Counted from the stretch's first letter, positions 22,659 to 32,548 are shown. The stretch: 64,000 bases of DNA from Cobetia marina (GCF_001720485.1 NZ_CP017114.1:1-64000), one strand, 5' to 3'. Made by a program: numbers and translations. Notes: a model not told the origin generated them from the letters alone.

Positions 22659-23657
22659 ATGTTCTTCATCGCATCCTTGCGTCGTCCCCGTTGGCTCTCG
22701 AGTCGCCTTGCGTTGCTGGCCTGCCTGCTGATGCCGGTCATGCCCGCGTTTGCCGAGGTACCTGAATATCGCCCCGTGCCGGGGGTCGTCGGCAACCTGA
22801 CGGCCGTGGGCTCCGATACCCTCTCGGTGCTGGTGACGCGGTGGGCGGCTCAGCTGCGTCGCTACCATCCAGGGGTGCGGGTCCAGTTGCAGGCAGCGGG
22901 GTCCTCGACGGCGCCGCCTGCCTTGATTGCCGGCACCACACGGGTGGGGCTGATGTCGCGGCCGATGAGCGATCAGGAGCGCCAGGACTTCATCCGGGCA
23001 TTCGGGTATCCGCCATTGGAAGTCCCCGTGGCGCTGGATGCCATGGGCATCCTCGTACATCGCCGCAATCCGCTGGAGACGATCAGCATCGCGCAGCTCG
23101 ATGCCATCTTCTCGGCCAGTCATGAGTGTGGCAGTCAGCGGGCCGATCGGTGGGGGCAACTGGGGCTGTCGGGAGACTGGGCTGAGCGTCAGATCAGCCG
23201 CTTCGGGCGCAGTGCCACCTCCGGGACCTACGGTGCCTTCCGGCGTGTCGCCCTGTGTGGCGGCGACTTCCGACTGGACGTGAGTGAGCAACCGGGGTCG
23301 GCGTCGATCATCGGCGCCGTGGGCTCCTCGCCGGGCGGGATCGGCTACGCCAGCTTCAGCACCTCATCTCCCATGGTCAAACAGCTGTCGGTGAGTCGTG
23401 ACGCCGGCAGCATGGCGATATTTCCGAGTCGGGCCAGTATCCGCGACGGGCGTTACCCGCTGACACGCGCCCTGTACATCTACGTCAATCGTGTGCCAGA
23501 CGAGCCGCTGCCGTCATTGGAGCAGGCGTTCCTGTCGTTGATCATGTCGCGTCAGGGACAACAGGCCATCCTGCGGGAAGGCTATGTACCGTTGCCGGAC
23601 GATCAGCTGAACCAGTGGCGTGAACGTCTGGGGCTGGATGAGGGCGAGGGTCTCTGA
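22659..23657 (+). CDS. pstS: phosphate-binding protein PstS
   Basis: Periplasmic phosphate receptor of the Pst ABC system, 332 residues. The signal peptide ends near residue 32 (MPVMPAFA-EVPEY). The phosphate-site loops GSDTL (about 52), AAGSSTAPPAL (82-92), SRPMS (100) and GRSATSGTYGAF (187) match Pseudomonas PstS closely, as does the C-terminal GYVPLPDDQ. pstC follows after 112 nt, but the Pho box lies in that gap, not upstream of pstS. Confidence 0.93.
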   Translation: MFFIASLRRPRWLSSRLALLACLLMPVMPAFAEVPEYRPVPGVVGNLTAVGSDTLSVLVTRWAAQLRRYHPGVRVQLQAAGSSTAPPALIAGTTRVGLMSRPMSDQERQDFIRAFGYPPLEVPVALDAMGILVHRRNPLETISIAQLDAIFSASHECGSQRADRWGQLGLSGDWAERQISRFGRSATSGTYGAFRRVALCGGDFRLDVSEQPGSASIIGAVGSSPGGIGYASFSTSSPMVKQLSVSRDAGSMAIFPSRASIRDGRYPLTRALYIYVNRVPDEPLPSLEQAFLSLIMSRQGQQAILREGYVPLPDDQLNQWRERLGLDEGEGL

Positions 23658-23663
23658 GTACGC

Positions 23664-23681
23664 TTGTCATCTCGCTGTCAT
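23664..23681 (+). promoter_or_regulatory. Pho box upstream of pstC
   Basis: TTGTCAT-CTCG-CTGTCAT: two 7-bp PhoB half-sites with the canonical 4-bp spacer. CATAAT at 23690-23695, 8 nt further, is a good -10 hexamer. It starts 6 nt after the pstS stop and about 90 nt before the pstC ATG. Confidence 0.85.
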
Positions 23682-23769
23682 CTCATGGACATAATCTTGA
23701 GGCAGACCCCATCTTTCGCTCGCGGGAGTGATCCCTCCCCGCGCGCTTCTTCTTTTGTGGTGAATATTC

Positions 23770-25827
23770 ATGCCGGCTGCTGCTGAAGCCTCACGAATGC
23801 AATCTCGCCGTCTGCGTCGCGATCGCCTGGCAAGCCTGTGGCTGACGGTTGCCGGTCTTGGCGTGATGGCGCTGGTGGTGGTGATGCTCGGCTATCTGAT
23901 CAGCGTGTCATGGCCGCTGCTCAAACCGCCCGGCACGACGCCGAGCAGCTCGCAGGTACTGGAATCTCGAGCATTGGACACTCGCGCCGCGGACATGGAC
24001 GAGTGGCGGATCGAGTGGCTGGCCGGCAACCGGTTGCAGCTGATCCAGCACACCGATGACGGTCTGCGTCGATCGAGTTCCCTCCAGGTACCCGAGGGAC
24101 TGGATCATCGGCAGGCTCACCTCACGCAGAGCCGACAGCAGCTATGGCTGCGCATGCCCGACCGACAAGGTGATCGTCTGTGGCTGGCAAGACTGGCCTC
24201 GACCACGCCGCAAGGCAGCTGGCAGCAGCAATGGCTGCCCGGCCCGGCCAGCCTTTCGGCCCTGGAGGGGCAGTTGCTGGTCACGGCAGGGCCGCATGCC
24301 TTCACTCAATGGCAGTTGAACGATGCGTCCGCCGGCCAGGTACCTCTGGCCCGCAAGCTGGGCCGGCAGGAGCATGCTGCCCAGCCGATCACCGCCCTGA
24401 GTGTCCTGCGCGGCGGCAAGAGCCTGATCCTGGGGGATGCCGGCGGTGGACTGAGTCATTACCTGCTGCCCGCGCATGCCAGCCCGCTGATCAAGGCGGG
24501 AGACTTCGACAGTGGCCTGTCGGCCCCGGTGAGAACCATCGCCGCGGCACATCATGGGTTGGGCTTCGCGGCACTCGACGCGGATGGCCGACTCGGGCTG
24601 TATCTCGCCACGGCCGAGCGTCGTCGGCAGCTGGTGGACTGGCTGTCACCCGCACAGGTGGCGGCAGGAGTCGAGTTGAGCTTCCAGCAGGCGGATCATC
24701 GTCTGCTGGCACGGCCAACGTCCGTGGCAGGTGGTCTGGGGGCTCTTGAACAGGCCTATGCGGGTCTCGAGATCCGTGATCCGCATCAGGTCGTGGGGCT
24801 TGGCGCGATCTTCGGCAAGGTCTGGTATGAGGGGCGTGACGCACCGGCCTGGATCTGGCAGCTGGAGAGCACCGGTGCCCATGAACCCCGCCTGTCGCTG
24901 GTACCCATCATGTGGGGGACGCTCAAGGTCGCGCTGGTCGGCCTGCTGTTTGCCGTGCCGTTGGGACTGGGCTGTGCCATCCATGTGGCCTGTTTCATGG
25001 CCCCGCGCCAGCGGGCGCGCATCAAGCCGATGCTGGAGATGATGGAGGCCTTGCCCACGGTGGTGATCGGCTTCATCGCGGCGCTGGTGGTCGCGCCCTT
25101 CGTCGAGCGTGAATTGATGGCCGTGCTGCTGGGGCTGGTACTGATTCCGCTGGGCACCATGGTGGCCGGTTTCGTGTGGACCCTGTCGCCGCGCGCACTG
25201 CGCAGCCTGATGCCGGAAAACATGGCCGCCTTCGGGCTGTTGCCGCTGCTGATGCTGCTGCTGTGGCTGGATGTGACGCTGGCTCATCAACTGGAAGCCT
25301 GGTGGTTCGAGGGCGACATCCGTCAATGGCTGTTTGCCCATCACGGCATCGATTACGCCCAGCGCAATACCCTGGTGACCGGCATGGCGCTGGGGCTGGC
25401 GGTGATGCCGACACTCTTCACGCTCAGTGAGGATGCGCTGTCCTCAGTCCCTCGCGGACTGGCGGCGGGGTCCGCGGCACTGGGGGCGACACCCTGGCAG
25501 AGTCTGCGCCGCGTGATCCTGCCGGCCGCCGCCGTCGGGCTGTTCTCCGCGGTGATGATCGGCATGGGGCGCGCCGTGGGCGAGACGATGATCGTGTTGA
25601 TGGTCGCCGGCAACACGCCGCTGGTGGATGCCAGCCTGTTCGAGGGAGTGCGCTCACTGGCGGCGACCCTGGCGATCGAGTTGCCGGAAGCCGAGGTCGG
25701 CAGCAGCCATTACCGCCTGCTGTTCCTTGCCGCGCTGGCCTTGTTCCTCTTCACCTTCGTGGTCAATACGCTGGCGGAAGTGCTGCGGCTGCGCTTCATG
25801 CCGCCGCAACGTGGAGGCTGGGGATGA
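23770..25827 (+). CDS. pstC: phosphate ABC transporter permease PstC, long form
   Basis: Inner-membrane permease, 685 residues, about twice the length of E. coli PstC but like the pseudomonad form. One N-terminal helix (about 20-47) is followed by a roughly 325-residue periplasmic region. The permease core begins near residue 377 (VPIMWGTLKVALVGLLFAVPLG), with the EAA loop AGSAALGATPWQSLRRVILP near 570. pstA overlaps by 4 nt (ATGA), indicating translational coupling. Expression should follow PhoB through the Pho box upstream. Confidence 0.93.
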   Translation: MPAAAEASRMQSRRLRRDRLASLWLTVAGLGVMALVVVMLGYLISVSWPLLKPPGTTPSSSQVLESRALDTRAADMDEWRIEWLAGNRLQLIQHTDDGLRRSSSLQVPEGLDHRQAHLTQSRQQLWLRMPDRQGDRLWLARLASTTPQGSWQQQWLPGPASLSALEGQLLVTAGPHAFTQWQLNDASAGQVPLARKLGRQEHAAQPITALSVLRGGKSLILGDAGGGLSHYLLPAHASPLIKAGDFDSGLSAPVRTIAAAHHGLGFAALDADGRLGLYLATAERRRQLVDWLSPAQVAAGVELSFQQADHRLLARPTSVAGGLGALEQAYAGLEIRDPHQVVGLGAIFGKVWYEGRDAPAWIWQLESTGAHEPRLSLVPIMWGTLKVALVGLLFAVPLGLGCAIHVACFMAPRQRARIKPMLEMMEALPTVVIGFIAALVVAPFVERELMAVLLGLVLIPLGTMVAGFVWTLSPRALRSLMPENMAAFGLLPLLMLLLWLDVTLAHQLEAWWFEGDIRQWLFAHHGIDYAQRNTLVTGMALGLAVMPTLFTLSEDALSSVPRGLAAGSAALGATPWQSLRRVILPAAAVGLFSAVMIGMGRAVGETMIVLMVAGNTPLVDASLFEGVRSLAATLAIELPEAEVGSSHYRLLFLAALALFLFTFVVNTLAEVLRLRFMPPQRGGWG

Positions 25828-27623
25828 GTCGTCCTGATGCGGTACCGCCGTCCTCGTTGCTCAGACCTCGTGAGCCTGTGACGGCGCGTCTGGCGCGTTA
25901 CTGGCGTGATGGTGGCCCCTGGGGCTGGCTGAATGCCATGGCGGTCAGTGTCTCGCTGGTACTGGTGCTGGGGCTGATCAGCCTGCTGGTGGTGGGCTCG
26001 CTCAGTCACTTCTGGCCCTCACGGCTGGTCGAGGTCGAACTCACCACCCAGCCGGGGCAGAGCGTCACGGCGCTCAAGACTACCCGTGGCGAGCCGGCGG
26101 CGGACAACCGTCACCTGCTGGGCGAATTGATGCATGAGGAGCTGCGTCCCTCGGCAGCGGACACCGGTGATCAGCAACGTGAGCGACAGTCGCAGCGCTG
26201 GTGGCTGCTGCAGACCTCCTCTCAGGATGGGGCCTCGGCGAGCTGGCAGTGGCTGCCGGATACCCTGATGGAGAATATCCGCTTTCCTCGCCAGGCACTG
26301 ATGCTGGAAATGCGCGACGGGCGAGTGCTGTATGGCATGGCCAGAGCGCTGAGTGATCCGCTCACCGGTGAGCTGGATCATTCTCCGCAGCTCTCCTCCG
26401 ACAGTGCGGTCCCGGGGGCACCGACTCCTTCACTGCACCAGAATGCCGAGGCACTGCATGCGCGGTTGGCGGCGCTTGAGGGCCAGCGTCGTCAGCTGGC
26501 GGCACTGCGCGCTGACAGCGAGGCCTTGAGCGCGCGCCTGCTGGCCTTGCAGCAGCAACTGTCCGCTCGACAAGGGCCTGTCACGACGCAGGACGAGGCG
26601 GATGCCTCCTTGATCGCGGAGCTCGAGACGACACGCGAGGCACTGATCACCCGTGAGGGGCAATTGCTGGCCCTCCGGGGAGCCCTGGACGCCGGCCAGC
26701 TGCTGCTCGGGGGCAATGGCGGTCATGAGGGGCGCATCGCGCTGAATGACATCCGTCATGTCTGGCAGCCGAATGCCATGGGCTTTGGCGGACGACTGTT
26801 GCTGACGCTGGAGCGCTTTCGCGACTTCGTCTCCGGCTCGCCCAATGAAGGCAGTGGCGGCATCTGGCCCGCCATCTTCGGTACCGTGCTGATGGTGGTG
26901 CTGATGGCGATTCTGGTGATGCCCTTCGGCGTGATGGCGGCCCTCTATCTACACGAGGTCGCGCATCAGGGGCGTCTCACGCGGCTGACCCGCATCGCGC
27001 TGCGCAATCTCGCCGGCGTGCCTTCCATCGTCTATGGGGTCTTCGGGCTGGGGTTCTTCGTCTACGGGCTGGGGGCCGGCCTGGATGAACTGTTCTTTTC
27101 CGAGCGTCTGCCGACCCCCACCTTCGGCACCGGTGGATTGCTGTGGGCATCGCTGACGCTGGCGCTGCTGACGCTGCCGGTGGTGATCGTGGCCACGGAG
27201 GAGGGGCTGGCGCGGGTGCCGCATCGCCTGCGCGAAGGCGCGCTGGCACTGGGTGCCACGCGCTTTGAGACCCTCAGGCGCGTGGTGATACCCGCGGCAT
27301 CTCCGGCCTTGATGACCGGGCTGATTCTGGCGGTGGCGCGTGCGGCAGGCGAGGTCGCGCCCTTGATGCTGGTCGGCGTGGTCAAGCTGGCGCCGGACCT
27401 GCCGCTGGATGACAGCTTCCCGTGGCTGCATCTGGATCGCAAGTTCATGCACCTCGGCCATCAGGTCTATGATCTGGCCTTCCAGAGCAGCGATGCCTTC
27501 AGCAGTCGCCCGCTGGTCTACGCGACCGCGCTGGTGCTGGTGGTCGTGATCCTGTGCCTCAATCTGAGTGCCATTCGCCTGCGTCACATGCTGGCACAAC
27601 GTTACAAGGGAGCCACCGAATGA
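25824..27623 (+). CDS. pstA: phosphate ABC transporter permease PstA, long form
   Basis: Second Pst permease, 599 residues. A helix near residues 33-58 is followed by a large periplasmic region that includes a Gln/Leu/Ala-rich coiled coil (about 205-285: [25 protein letters not shown] and onward). The permease core starts near 345, with the EAA loop [20 protein letters not shown] near 472. It overlaps pstC and pstB by ATGA at both ends. The matching extensions in PstC and PstA suggest a shared periplasmic structure (inference). Confidence 0.92.
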   Translation: MSRPDAVPPSSLLRPREPVTARLARYWRDGGPWGWLNAMAVSVSLVLVLGLISLLVVGSLSHFWPSRLVEVELTTQPGQSVTALKTTRGEPAADNRHLLGELMHEELRPSAADTGDQQRERQSQRWWLLQTSSQDGASASWQWLPDTLMENIRFPRQALMLEMRDGRVLYGMARALSDPLTGELDHSPQLSSDSAVPGAPTPSLHQNAEALHARLAALEGQRRQLAALRADSEALSARLLALQQQLSARQGPVTTQDEADASLIAELETTREALITREGQLLALRGALDAGQLLLGGNGGHEGRIALNDIRHVWQPNAMGFGGRLLLTLERFRDFVSGSPNEGSGGIWPAIFGTVLMVVLMAILVMPFGVMAALYLHEVAHQGRLTRLTRIALRNLAGVPSIVYGVFGLGFFVYGLGAGLDELFFSERLPTPTFGTGGLLWASLTLALLTLPVVIVATEEGLARVPHRLREGALALGATRFETLRRVVIPAASPALMTGLILAVARAAGEVAPLMLVGVVKLAPDLPLDDSFPWLHLDRKFMHLGHQVYDLAFQSSDAFSSRPLVYATALVLVVVILCLNLSAIRLRHMLAQRYKGATE

Positions 27624-28465
27624 AGCGTGACTCTGCACGTGAGAGCGTCCAGTCGAGCTCGCAGCATCCCGAGGTCGTCAATCCGCAGGACACGTGCCTG
27701 GAAACCCGCCACCTGTGCCTCGATTATCAGGCGCAGGTGGGCAAGGAGCGTCACCGACGGCGTGCGCTTGACGATATCAGCCTGCGCATCGCGCGCAAGC
27801 GCGTGACGGCTTTCATCGGTCCCTCGGGATGTGGCAAGTCGAGCCTGCTGCGCACCTTCAATCGCATGACTGATCTCGATGAGCAGTCACGCCTGAGCGG
27901 CAAGGTCTGGCTGGAAGGCGAGGACATCCATGCCCGGGGCGTGGATGTCCCCATGCTGCGCCGGCGCGTCGGCATGGTGTTCCAGACGCCCAACCCCTTT
28001 CCGATGTCGGTCTACGAGAACGTGGCCTTCGGGCTGAGGCTGGTCGGCGAGAATGACAAGCGCCATCTGGATGACAAGGTCGAATCCTGTCTGCGGGCCG
28101 CGGCGCTGTGGGAGGAAGTGAAGGACCGGCTGTTCGACAGCGCGCTGGGGCTTTCCGGTGGCCAGCAGCAGCGCCTGGTGATCGCGCGCACGCTGGCGGT
28201 GGAGCCGGAAGTCCTGCTGCTGGATGAGCCAGCCTCGGCGCTGGACCCGATCTCGACGCTCAAGATCGAGGAGCTGATCCGCTCGCTGCGCTCACGCCTG
28301 ACGTTGGTCATCGTCACCCACAACATGCAGCAGGCAGCACGTGTCTCGGATGCCACGGCCTTTCTGCATGAAGGGCAGCTGGTGGAATATGCCCCGACCG
28401 ATCAGCTGTTCACCAATCCGCGTCGTCGCCAGACCGAGGACTACATCACCGGTCGTTTCGGGTGA
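27620..28465 (+). CDS. pstB: phosphate ABC transporter ATP-binding protein
   Basis: ATPase of the Pst system, 281 residues. Walker [10 protein letters not shown] near residue 71, Q-loop [19 protein letters not shown], signature LSGGQQQR near 180, Walker [13 protein letters not shown] near 200 and a His switch in [17 protein letters not shown] 27620 overlaps the pstA stop; a longer frame from 27554 lies inside pstA and is rejected. Confidence 0.96.
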   Translation: MKRDSARESVQSSSQHPEVVNPQDTCLETRHLCLDYQAQVGKERHRRRALDDISLRIARKRVTAFIGPSGCGKSSLLRTFNRMTDLDEQSRLSGKVWLEGEDIHARGVDVPMLRRRVGMVFQTPNPFPMSVYENVAFGLRLVGENDKRHLDDKVESCLRAAALWEEVKDRLFDSALGLSGGQQQRLVIARTLAVEPEVLLLDEPASALDPISTLKIEELIRSLRSRLTLVIVTHNMQQAARVSDATAFLHEGQLVEYAPTDQLFTNPRRRQTEDYITGRFG

Positions 28466-28721
28466 GATCACCAAAGCGGCACTGCAGGTGGCTGACACGT
28501 GTCTCGCGCGGGACGTTGGCGGATGGGCCATCGCGTCGTCGATATGTCAGCGCGGCGCAAGATTCGATTGGCGTCCCGGCGCTCGAGTGAAATATAACTG
28601 CAATCAAGAGGCGTCATGCTAGGAGGGAGCCGCCTGCGCCAGACCCTGCTGCAGCGCTTCTACATCAATGCCACATGTCAGAGACCGCCTGCCTCGGCGG
28701 ATGACTTCCCGGGAGAGGGTA
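28466..28721 (+). promoter_or_regulatory. pstB-phoU gap with a possible promoter
   Basis: 256 nt without a gene, no terminator hairpin and no Pho box. TATAAC at 28593-28598 with TTGGCG at 28568-28573 (19-nt spacer) is a weak promoter candidate. phoU may be read both from pstCAB and from here. Confidence 0.3.
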
Positions 28722-29447
28722 ATGGATATCACCAGCGATTCGCACGGCAAGCACATATCCCAGCAGTTCAATCACGAGCTGGATGCGCTGAAGACACACC
28801 TGCTGGCCATGGGCGGTCTGGTGGAGAAGCAGCTGCAGGATGCCGTCACGGCCCTGCTGGAGGGTGACAGCGAGACGGCGACACGCGTGCGTGACAATGA
28901 CAAGGCCGTCAACGACATGCAGCTGAAGATCGATGACGAGTGCACCCGCGTGCTGGCGCGCCGTCAGCCGGCGGCCTCCGATCTGCGTCTGGTGCTGGCC
29001 GTGATTCGCGCCACCTCGGACCTGGAGCGTATCGGCGATGAATCCAGCAAGATCGCGCGCAATGCCATCTCGCTGGTCGAGAACGGCCAGAGCCCGCGTG
29101 GCATGGTCGAGGTTCGTCACCTCAGTCAGCATGTGCGCAGCATGGTGCGTGACTCGCTGACCGCCTTCGCCCGCTTCGATACGGATCTGGCGCTCAAGGT
29201 ACTGCGTGAGGATGCCTCGGTGGATCTGGAATACCAGAGCGCGATGCGTTCGCTGATGACCTTCATGATGGAAGACGCGCGCCAGATCACCCCGGTGCTC
29301 AACGTGATGTGGATTCTGCGTGCGCTGGAGCGTATCGGGGATCACGCCGACAACCTCGCCGAGTACGTCATCTTCCTGGTCAAGGGCGTGGACGTGCGTC
29401 ACACCGACACCCATGACCTCCAGCCGCAGGATCTCGACAAGCCCTGA
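28722..29447 (+). CDS. phoU: phosphate signalling protein PhoU
   Basis: Negative modulator linking Pst transport to PhoR, 241 residues. It has the two three-helix repeats with metal-binding ExxxD-type motifs: DLERIGDESSKIARNA (about 104-119) and ALERIGDHADNLAEYV (about 203-218). ATG 28722 (MDITSDSHGKHISQQFNHEL) has GGGAGAGGG upstream; the frame from 28668 is longer but lacks such a site. Confidence 0.96.
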   Translation: MDITSDSHGKHISQQFNHELDALKTHLLAMGGLVEKQLQDAVTALLEGDSETATRVRDNDKAVNDMQLKIDDECTRVLARRQPAASDLRLVLAVIRATSDLERIGDESSKIARNAISLVENGQSPRGMVEVRHLSQHVRSMVRDSLTAFARFDTDLALKVLREDASVDLEYQSAMRSLMTFMMEDARQITPVLNVMWILRALERIGDHADNLAEYVIFLVKGVDVRHTDTHDLQPQDLDKP

Positions 29448-29451
29448 CGTG

Positions 29452-29473
29452 CAGGCCCCTTCCCCGGGGCCTG
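29452..29473 (+). terminator. weak hairpin after phoU
   Basis: CAGGCCCC and GGGGCCTG around a 6-nt loop, 4 nt after the phoU stop, no T-run. Confidence 0.4.
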
Positions 29474-29633
29474 ACGCCTGTCTGCCGATGACGCCCCGCC
29501 TCTGTCCCGCCGACGGAGTGCGGGGCGTCTGCCATTCGATGCGCCGACAGCTGCGTGGGGCGGGTGGTAGTGCTAGGGTGTGGCTCCGGCCGCCTGAGGG
29601 CAGCCGCCTTTCACGAAATGACGAGGACGTCGC

Positions 29634-30362
29634 ATGATTGATGCCGTATCGGCGCTGGTCCGCGGGACCCGCATGGTCTATACCCCCGGGCTACGCCGTT
29701 TCGTGTTCGTACCACTGGCGATCAACCTGGTGCTCTACAGTGCCACGCTGTGGCTGTTGTTCAGCCAGTTCGAGGGCTGGATCGATTACTGGATGCTCAA
29801 GGTGCCCAGCTGGCTGGAATGGCTGAGCTGGTTGATCTGGCCGGTGCTGGTGCTGAGTCTGTTGCTGGCGGTGTTCTTCACCTTCAGCCTGGTGACCAAT
29901 CTGATCGCGGCGCCGTTCTACGGCATTCTGGCCGAGAAGGTCGAGCATCGACTGGATGGCACCCTGATCGAGGATGAGCGTGGCCTGGTGAAGATCGGGA
30001 TCGACTCGCTGGGGCGCGAGATGGCCAAACTGGGTTACTTCATTCCCCGCATGATCGCGCTGTTCATTCTCGGCTTCATTCCGGGCCTGAATCTGCTCTC
30101 ACCGCTGCTGTGGGGGCTGTTCTCGGCCTGGAGCATGGCGATCCAGTATCTGGACTATCCGATGGACAACCATCAGGTCAGCTTCGGCGACATGAAGCAG
30201 CGTCTCAAGGCGCGCTGGTGGCCGTCACTGACCTTCGGTGGTGCCGTGTTCGTGCTGACGCTGGTGCCCTTGGCCAACCTGCTGTTCATTCCCGGGGCCG
30301 TGGCGGGTGCCGTCCTGATGTGGCAGAGCCACTACCGACAGCTGCCTGCCCCGCGCCGCTGA
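29634..30362 (+). CDS. cysZ: sulfate transporter CysZ
   Basis: Inner-membrane protein for sulfate uptake feeding cysteine synthesis, 242 residues with about four to six hydrophobic helices. Family segments: ALVRGTRMVYTPGLRRFVFVPLAINLVLY near the N-terminus, FSLVTNLIAAPFYGILAEKVEH (about 84-105) and AWSMAIQYLDYPMDNH (about 164-179). It sits between phoU and the convergent phoR and has no evident link to phosphate. Confidence 0.92.
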   Translation: MIDAVSALVRGTRMVYTPGLRRFVFVPLAINLVLYSATLWLLFSQFEGWIDYWMLKVPSWLEWLSWLIWPVLVLSLLLAVFFTFSLVTNLIAAPFYGILAEKVEHRLDGTLIEDERGLVKIGIDSLGREMAKLGYFIPRMIALFILGFIPGLNLLSPLLWGLFSAWSMAIQYLDYPMDNHQVSFGDMKQRLKARWWPSLTFGGAVFVLTLVPLANLLFIPGAVAGAVLMWQSHYRQLPAPRR

Positions 30363-30403
30363 GCCAGGCTTTATCGCGAGCGTTGACGAACGCAGATACC
30401 ACG

Positions 30404-30444
30404 ACGCCCCGCCGTGACCTCATGCAGAGGGCGCGGCGGGGCGT
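30404..30444. terminator. bidirectional hairpin between cysZ and phoR
   Basis: ACGCCCCGCCG and CGGCGGGGCGT pair around a 19-nt loop; convergent genes on both sides. Only short T stretches flank it. Confidence 0.6.
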
Positions 30445-30467
30445 TCGTGTCAGTGGGGCTGCAACCG

Positions 30468-31763
30468 TCAGGCAGTCGTCGCGCAGCGGCGTTCCGCCGG
30501 GAAATGACAACGGAAGCGTGCGCCCTCGCCGGGCAGGCTGTCGATCTCCAGGCGGCCCTGATGGCGGATCAGCACATGCTTGACGATGGCCAGTCCCAGC
30601 CCGGTGCCACCAGTGGCGGTGCTGCGTCCCTTGTCGATGCGATAGAAGCGCTCCGTCAGGCGCGGTAGATGCACGGGATCAATGCCGTCACCGTCATCCT
30701 CCACCTCGACCATCACGCCCTCGCTGGTGCTCTGGCAGCGCAGCGTGATGTGGCAGTCTTCCGGCGTGTAACGCACCGCATTGAAGACCAGATTCGAGAT
30801 CGCGCTTCTCAGCTCCTGCTCCTCACCCATCAGGGCCAGTCCGGGCTCGACCGCCACCGTGATGACATGCCGCTCCTTCGAGAGGCCTTCGGCATCTTCC
30901 CGGATACGCGTCAGCAGCTGTGCCATGTCGATGCGACGTCCTTCGCCCGACAGCTCGTCGGTCTCCAGGCGCGACAGGGTCAGCAGATCCTCGACGAGGT
31001 GCTGCATGCGGTCGGTCTGACTCTGCATCTGTCCCAGGCCACGCTGCCAGCGCGGGGGCAGGTCATCGGCATAGTCGGAATAGGTCTCGAGATAGCCGGC
31101 CAGTACCGTCAGCGGCGTGCGCAGCTCATGGGAGACATTGGCCACGAAGTCGCGGCGCATTTCCTCGAGACGGTAGAGACGGGTGACATCGCGCACCATC
31201 ACCAGGCGCTCGTTGTCACCGAACAGGGTGATGGAGATCTGCAGGGTCAGGTTGTCGGAGAGCGGCGATTGCAGGGTCAGCGGCTCACGATAGGCCAGCC
31301 GATTGAAGTAATCGATGAACACGGGGTCACGCAGATAGTTGGTGACGTGCTGGCCGCGGTCGTGACTGGCCTTGAGGCCGATCAACTGCTCGGCAGCGCT
31401 GTTCCACCACTCCATGTCGCCGTGATTGTCGAGCATCACCAGGCCATCGCGCATCGCTTCCGAGGATTCCTGGATGCGATTGAGGATACTGCGCAGTCGC
31501 TCCTGCGCCTGACGCTGACCCTTCTGGTAGCGATACAGACGATCGAGCAGATCCCCCCAGACGCCATCGCCGGGCGGCGGCTCTTCATGGGGGTTGGTGA
31601 TCAGCCAGGTGTAGAGGCTCTTGAGGTGCTTGAGATGGACGAACAGGTACAGCGCCAGCCCCAGCGCCAGGCCCCAGCCCAGCAGGCCGAGCAGTCCGCC
31701 GACCAGCCCGAAGCCGCCCGCCAGATAGCCCAGCCGCCATAGCTCGTTCGTCCAGTAGCGCAT
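30468..31763 (-). CDS. phoR: phosphate regulon sensor kinase PhoR
   Basis: Membrane-anchored histidine kinase, 431 residues. Hydrophobic segment about 11-43 (one long or two helices), the DUF3329-type linker, a PAS domain (about 96-190: ESSEAMRDGLVMLDNHGDMEWWN), HisKA with phospho-acceptor His212 in VSHELRTPLTV, and an HATPase domain (NLVFNAVRYTPED, DDGDGIDPVHLPRLTERFYRIDKGRS, GGTGLGLAIVKH). It begins 7 nt after phoB and is cotranscribed with it. Confidence 0.96.
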   Translation of the reverse strand: MRYWTNELWRLGYLAGGFGLVGGLLGLLGWGLALGLALYLFVHLKHLKSLYTWLITNPHEEPPPGDGVWGDLLDRLYRYQKGQRQAQERLRSILNRIQESSEAMRDGLVMLDNHGDMEWWNSAAEQLIGLKASHDRGQHVTNYLRDPVFIDYFNRLAYREPLTLQSPLSDNLTLQISITLFGDNERLVMVRDVTRLYRLEEMRRDFVANVSHELRTPLTVLAGYLETYSDYADDLPPRWQRGLGQMQSQTDRMQHLVEDLLTLSRLETDELSGEGRRIDMAQLLTRIREDAEGLSKERHVITVAVEPGLALMGEEQELRSAISNLVFNAVRYTPEDCHITLRCQSTSEGVMVEVEDDGDGIDPVHLPRLTERFYRIDKGRSTATGGTGLGLAIVKHVLIRHQGRLEIDSLPGEGARFRCHFPAERRCATTA

Positions 31764-31770
31764 CCGCGTC

Positions 31771-32460
31771 TCAGGCCTGGGCGCTGAAGCGATAACCGGT
31801 ACCGCGGACGGTCTGGATCAAGTGCTGATGCCCCTCGCCCAGCGCCTTGCGCAGACGACGAATGTGCACGTCCACGGTGCGCTCCTCGACATAGACATTG
31901 CCGCCCCAGACCTGATCCAGCAGCTGGCTGCGGGTGTAGGCGCGCTCCTGATGGGTCATGAAGAACTGCAGCAGGCGGTATTCGGTGGGGCCGACCTCCA
32001 GGGAGTTGCCGTGTGCGGTCACGCGGTGGCTGGCGGGGTCGAGCATCAGACCCTCGACTTCCACCGACTCCTCGACGCCCTTGGGCGTGGTGCGGCGCAG
32101 CACGGCCTTGAGGCGTGCCACCAGCTCGCGTGGCGAGAAGGGCTTGGTGATGTAATCGTCCGCCCCGGCCTCGAGCCCCTGGATCTTGTTGTCTTCCTCG
32201 CCCTTGGCGGTGAGCAGGATGATCGGCAGCTCCGCCGTGGTCTCGTCACGCTTGAGGCGGCGCGCCAGTTCCAGCCCGCTGGTGCCGGGCATCATCCAGT
32301 CCAGCAACAGCAGATCGGGCTTTTCATCGACGACGATGGCGTGGGCGTCCTGGGCATTGTCGGCCTCCAGCACGCGGTAATCCGCCATTTCCAGGGCGAC
32401 GGCGATCATCTCGCGTATCGAGGATTCGTCGTCGACAATCAGTACGGTCTTGGAGCTCAT
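31771..32460 (-). CDS. phoB: phosphate regulon response regulator PhoB
   Basis: OmpR-family response regulator, 229 residues. Receiver domain with acidic pair Asp10/Asp11, phospho-acceptor Asp54 (LLLDWMMPG) and Lys in LLTAKGEE. The C-terminal winged helix (about 130-225) includes TRSQLLDQVWGGNVYVEERTVDVHIRRLRKAL. A Pho box lies about 70 nt upstream, so autoregulation is expected. Confidence 0.97.
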   Translation of the reverse strand: MSSKTVLIVDDESSIREMIAVALEMADYRVLEADNAQDAHAIVVDEKPDLLLLDWMMPGTSGLELARRLKRDETTAELPIILLTAKGEEDNKIQGLEAGADDYITKPFSPRELVARLKAVLRRTTPKGVEESVEVEGLMLDPASHRVTAHGNSLEVGPTEYRLLQFFMTHQERAYTRSQLLDQVWGGNVYVEERTVDVHIRRLRKALGEGHQHLIQTVRGTGYRFSAQA

Positions 32461-32530
32461 CGCTAGATCCCATGCAGCAGTCGGCGCACGCGCCAGAATG
32501 ACAAGTCGATGACGATTACAACCTGCTTAT

Positions 32531-32548
32531 ATGACAGTGAGATGACAA
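32531..32548 (-). promoter_or_regulatory. Pho box upstream of phoBR
   Basis: Read on the minus strand: TTGTCAT-CTCA-CTGTCAT, then TGTAAT at 32520-32515 as a -10, 10 nt beyond the box. One base differs from the box upstream of pstC. A further lone TTGTCAT half-site lies at 32499-32505, read on the same strand. Confidence 0.85.
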
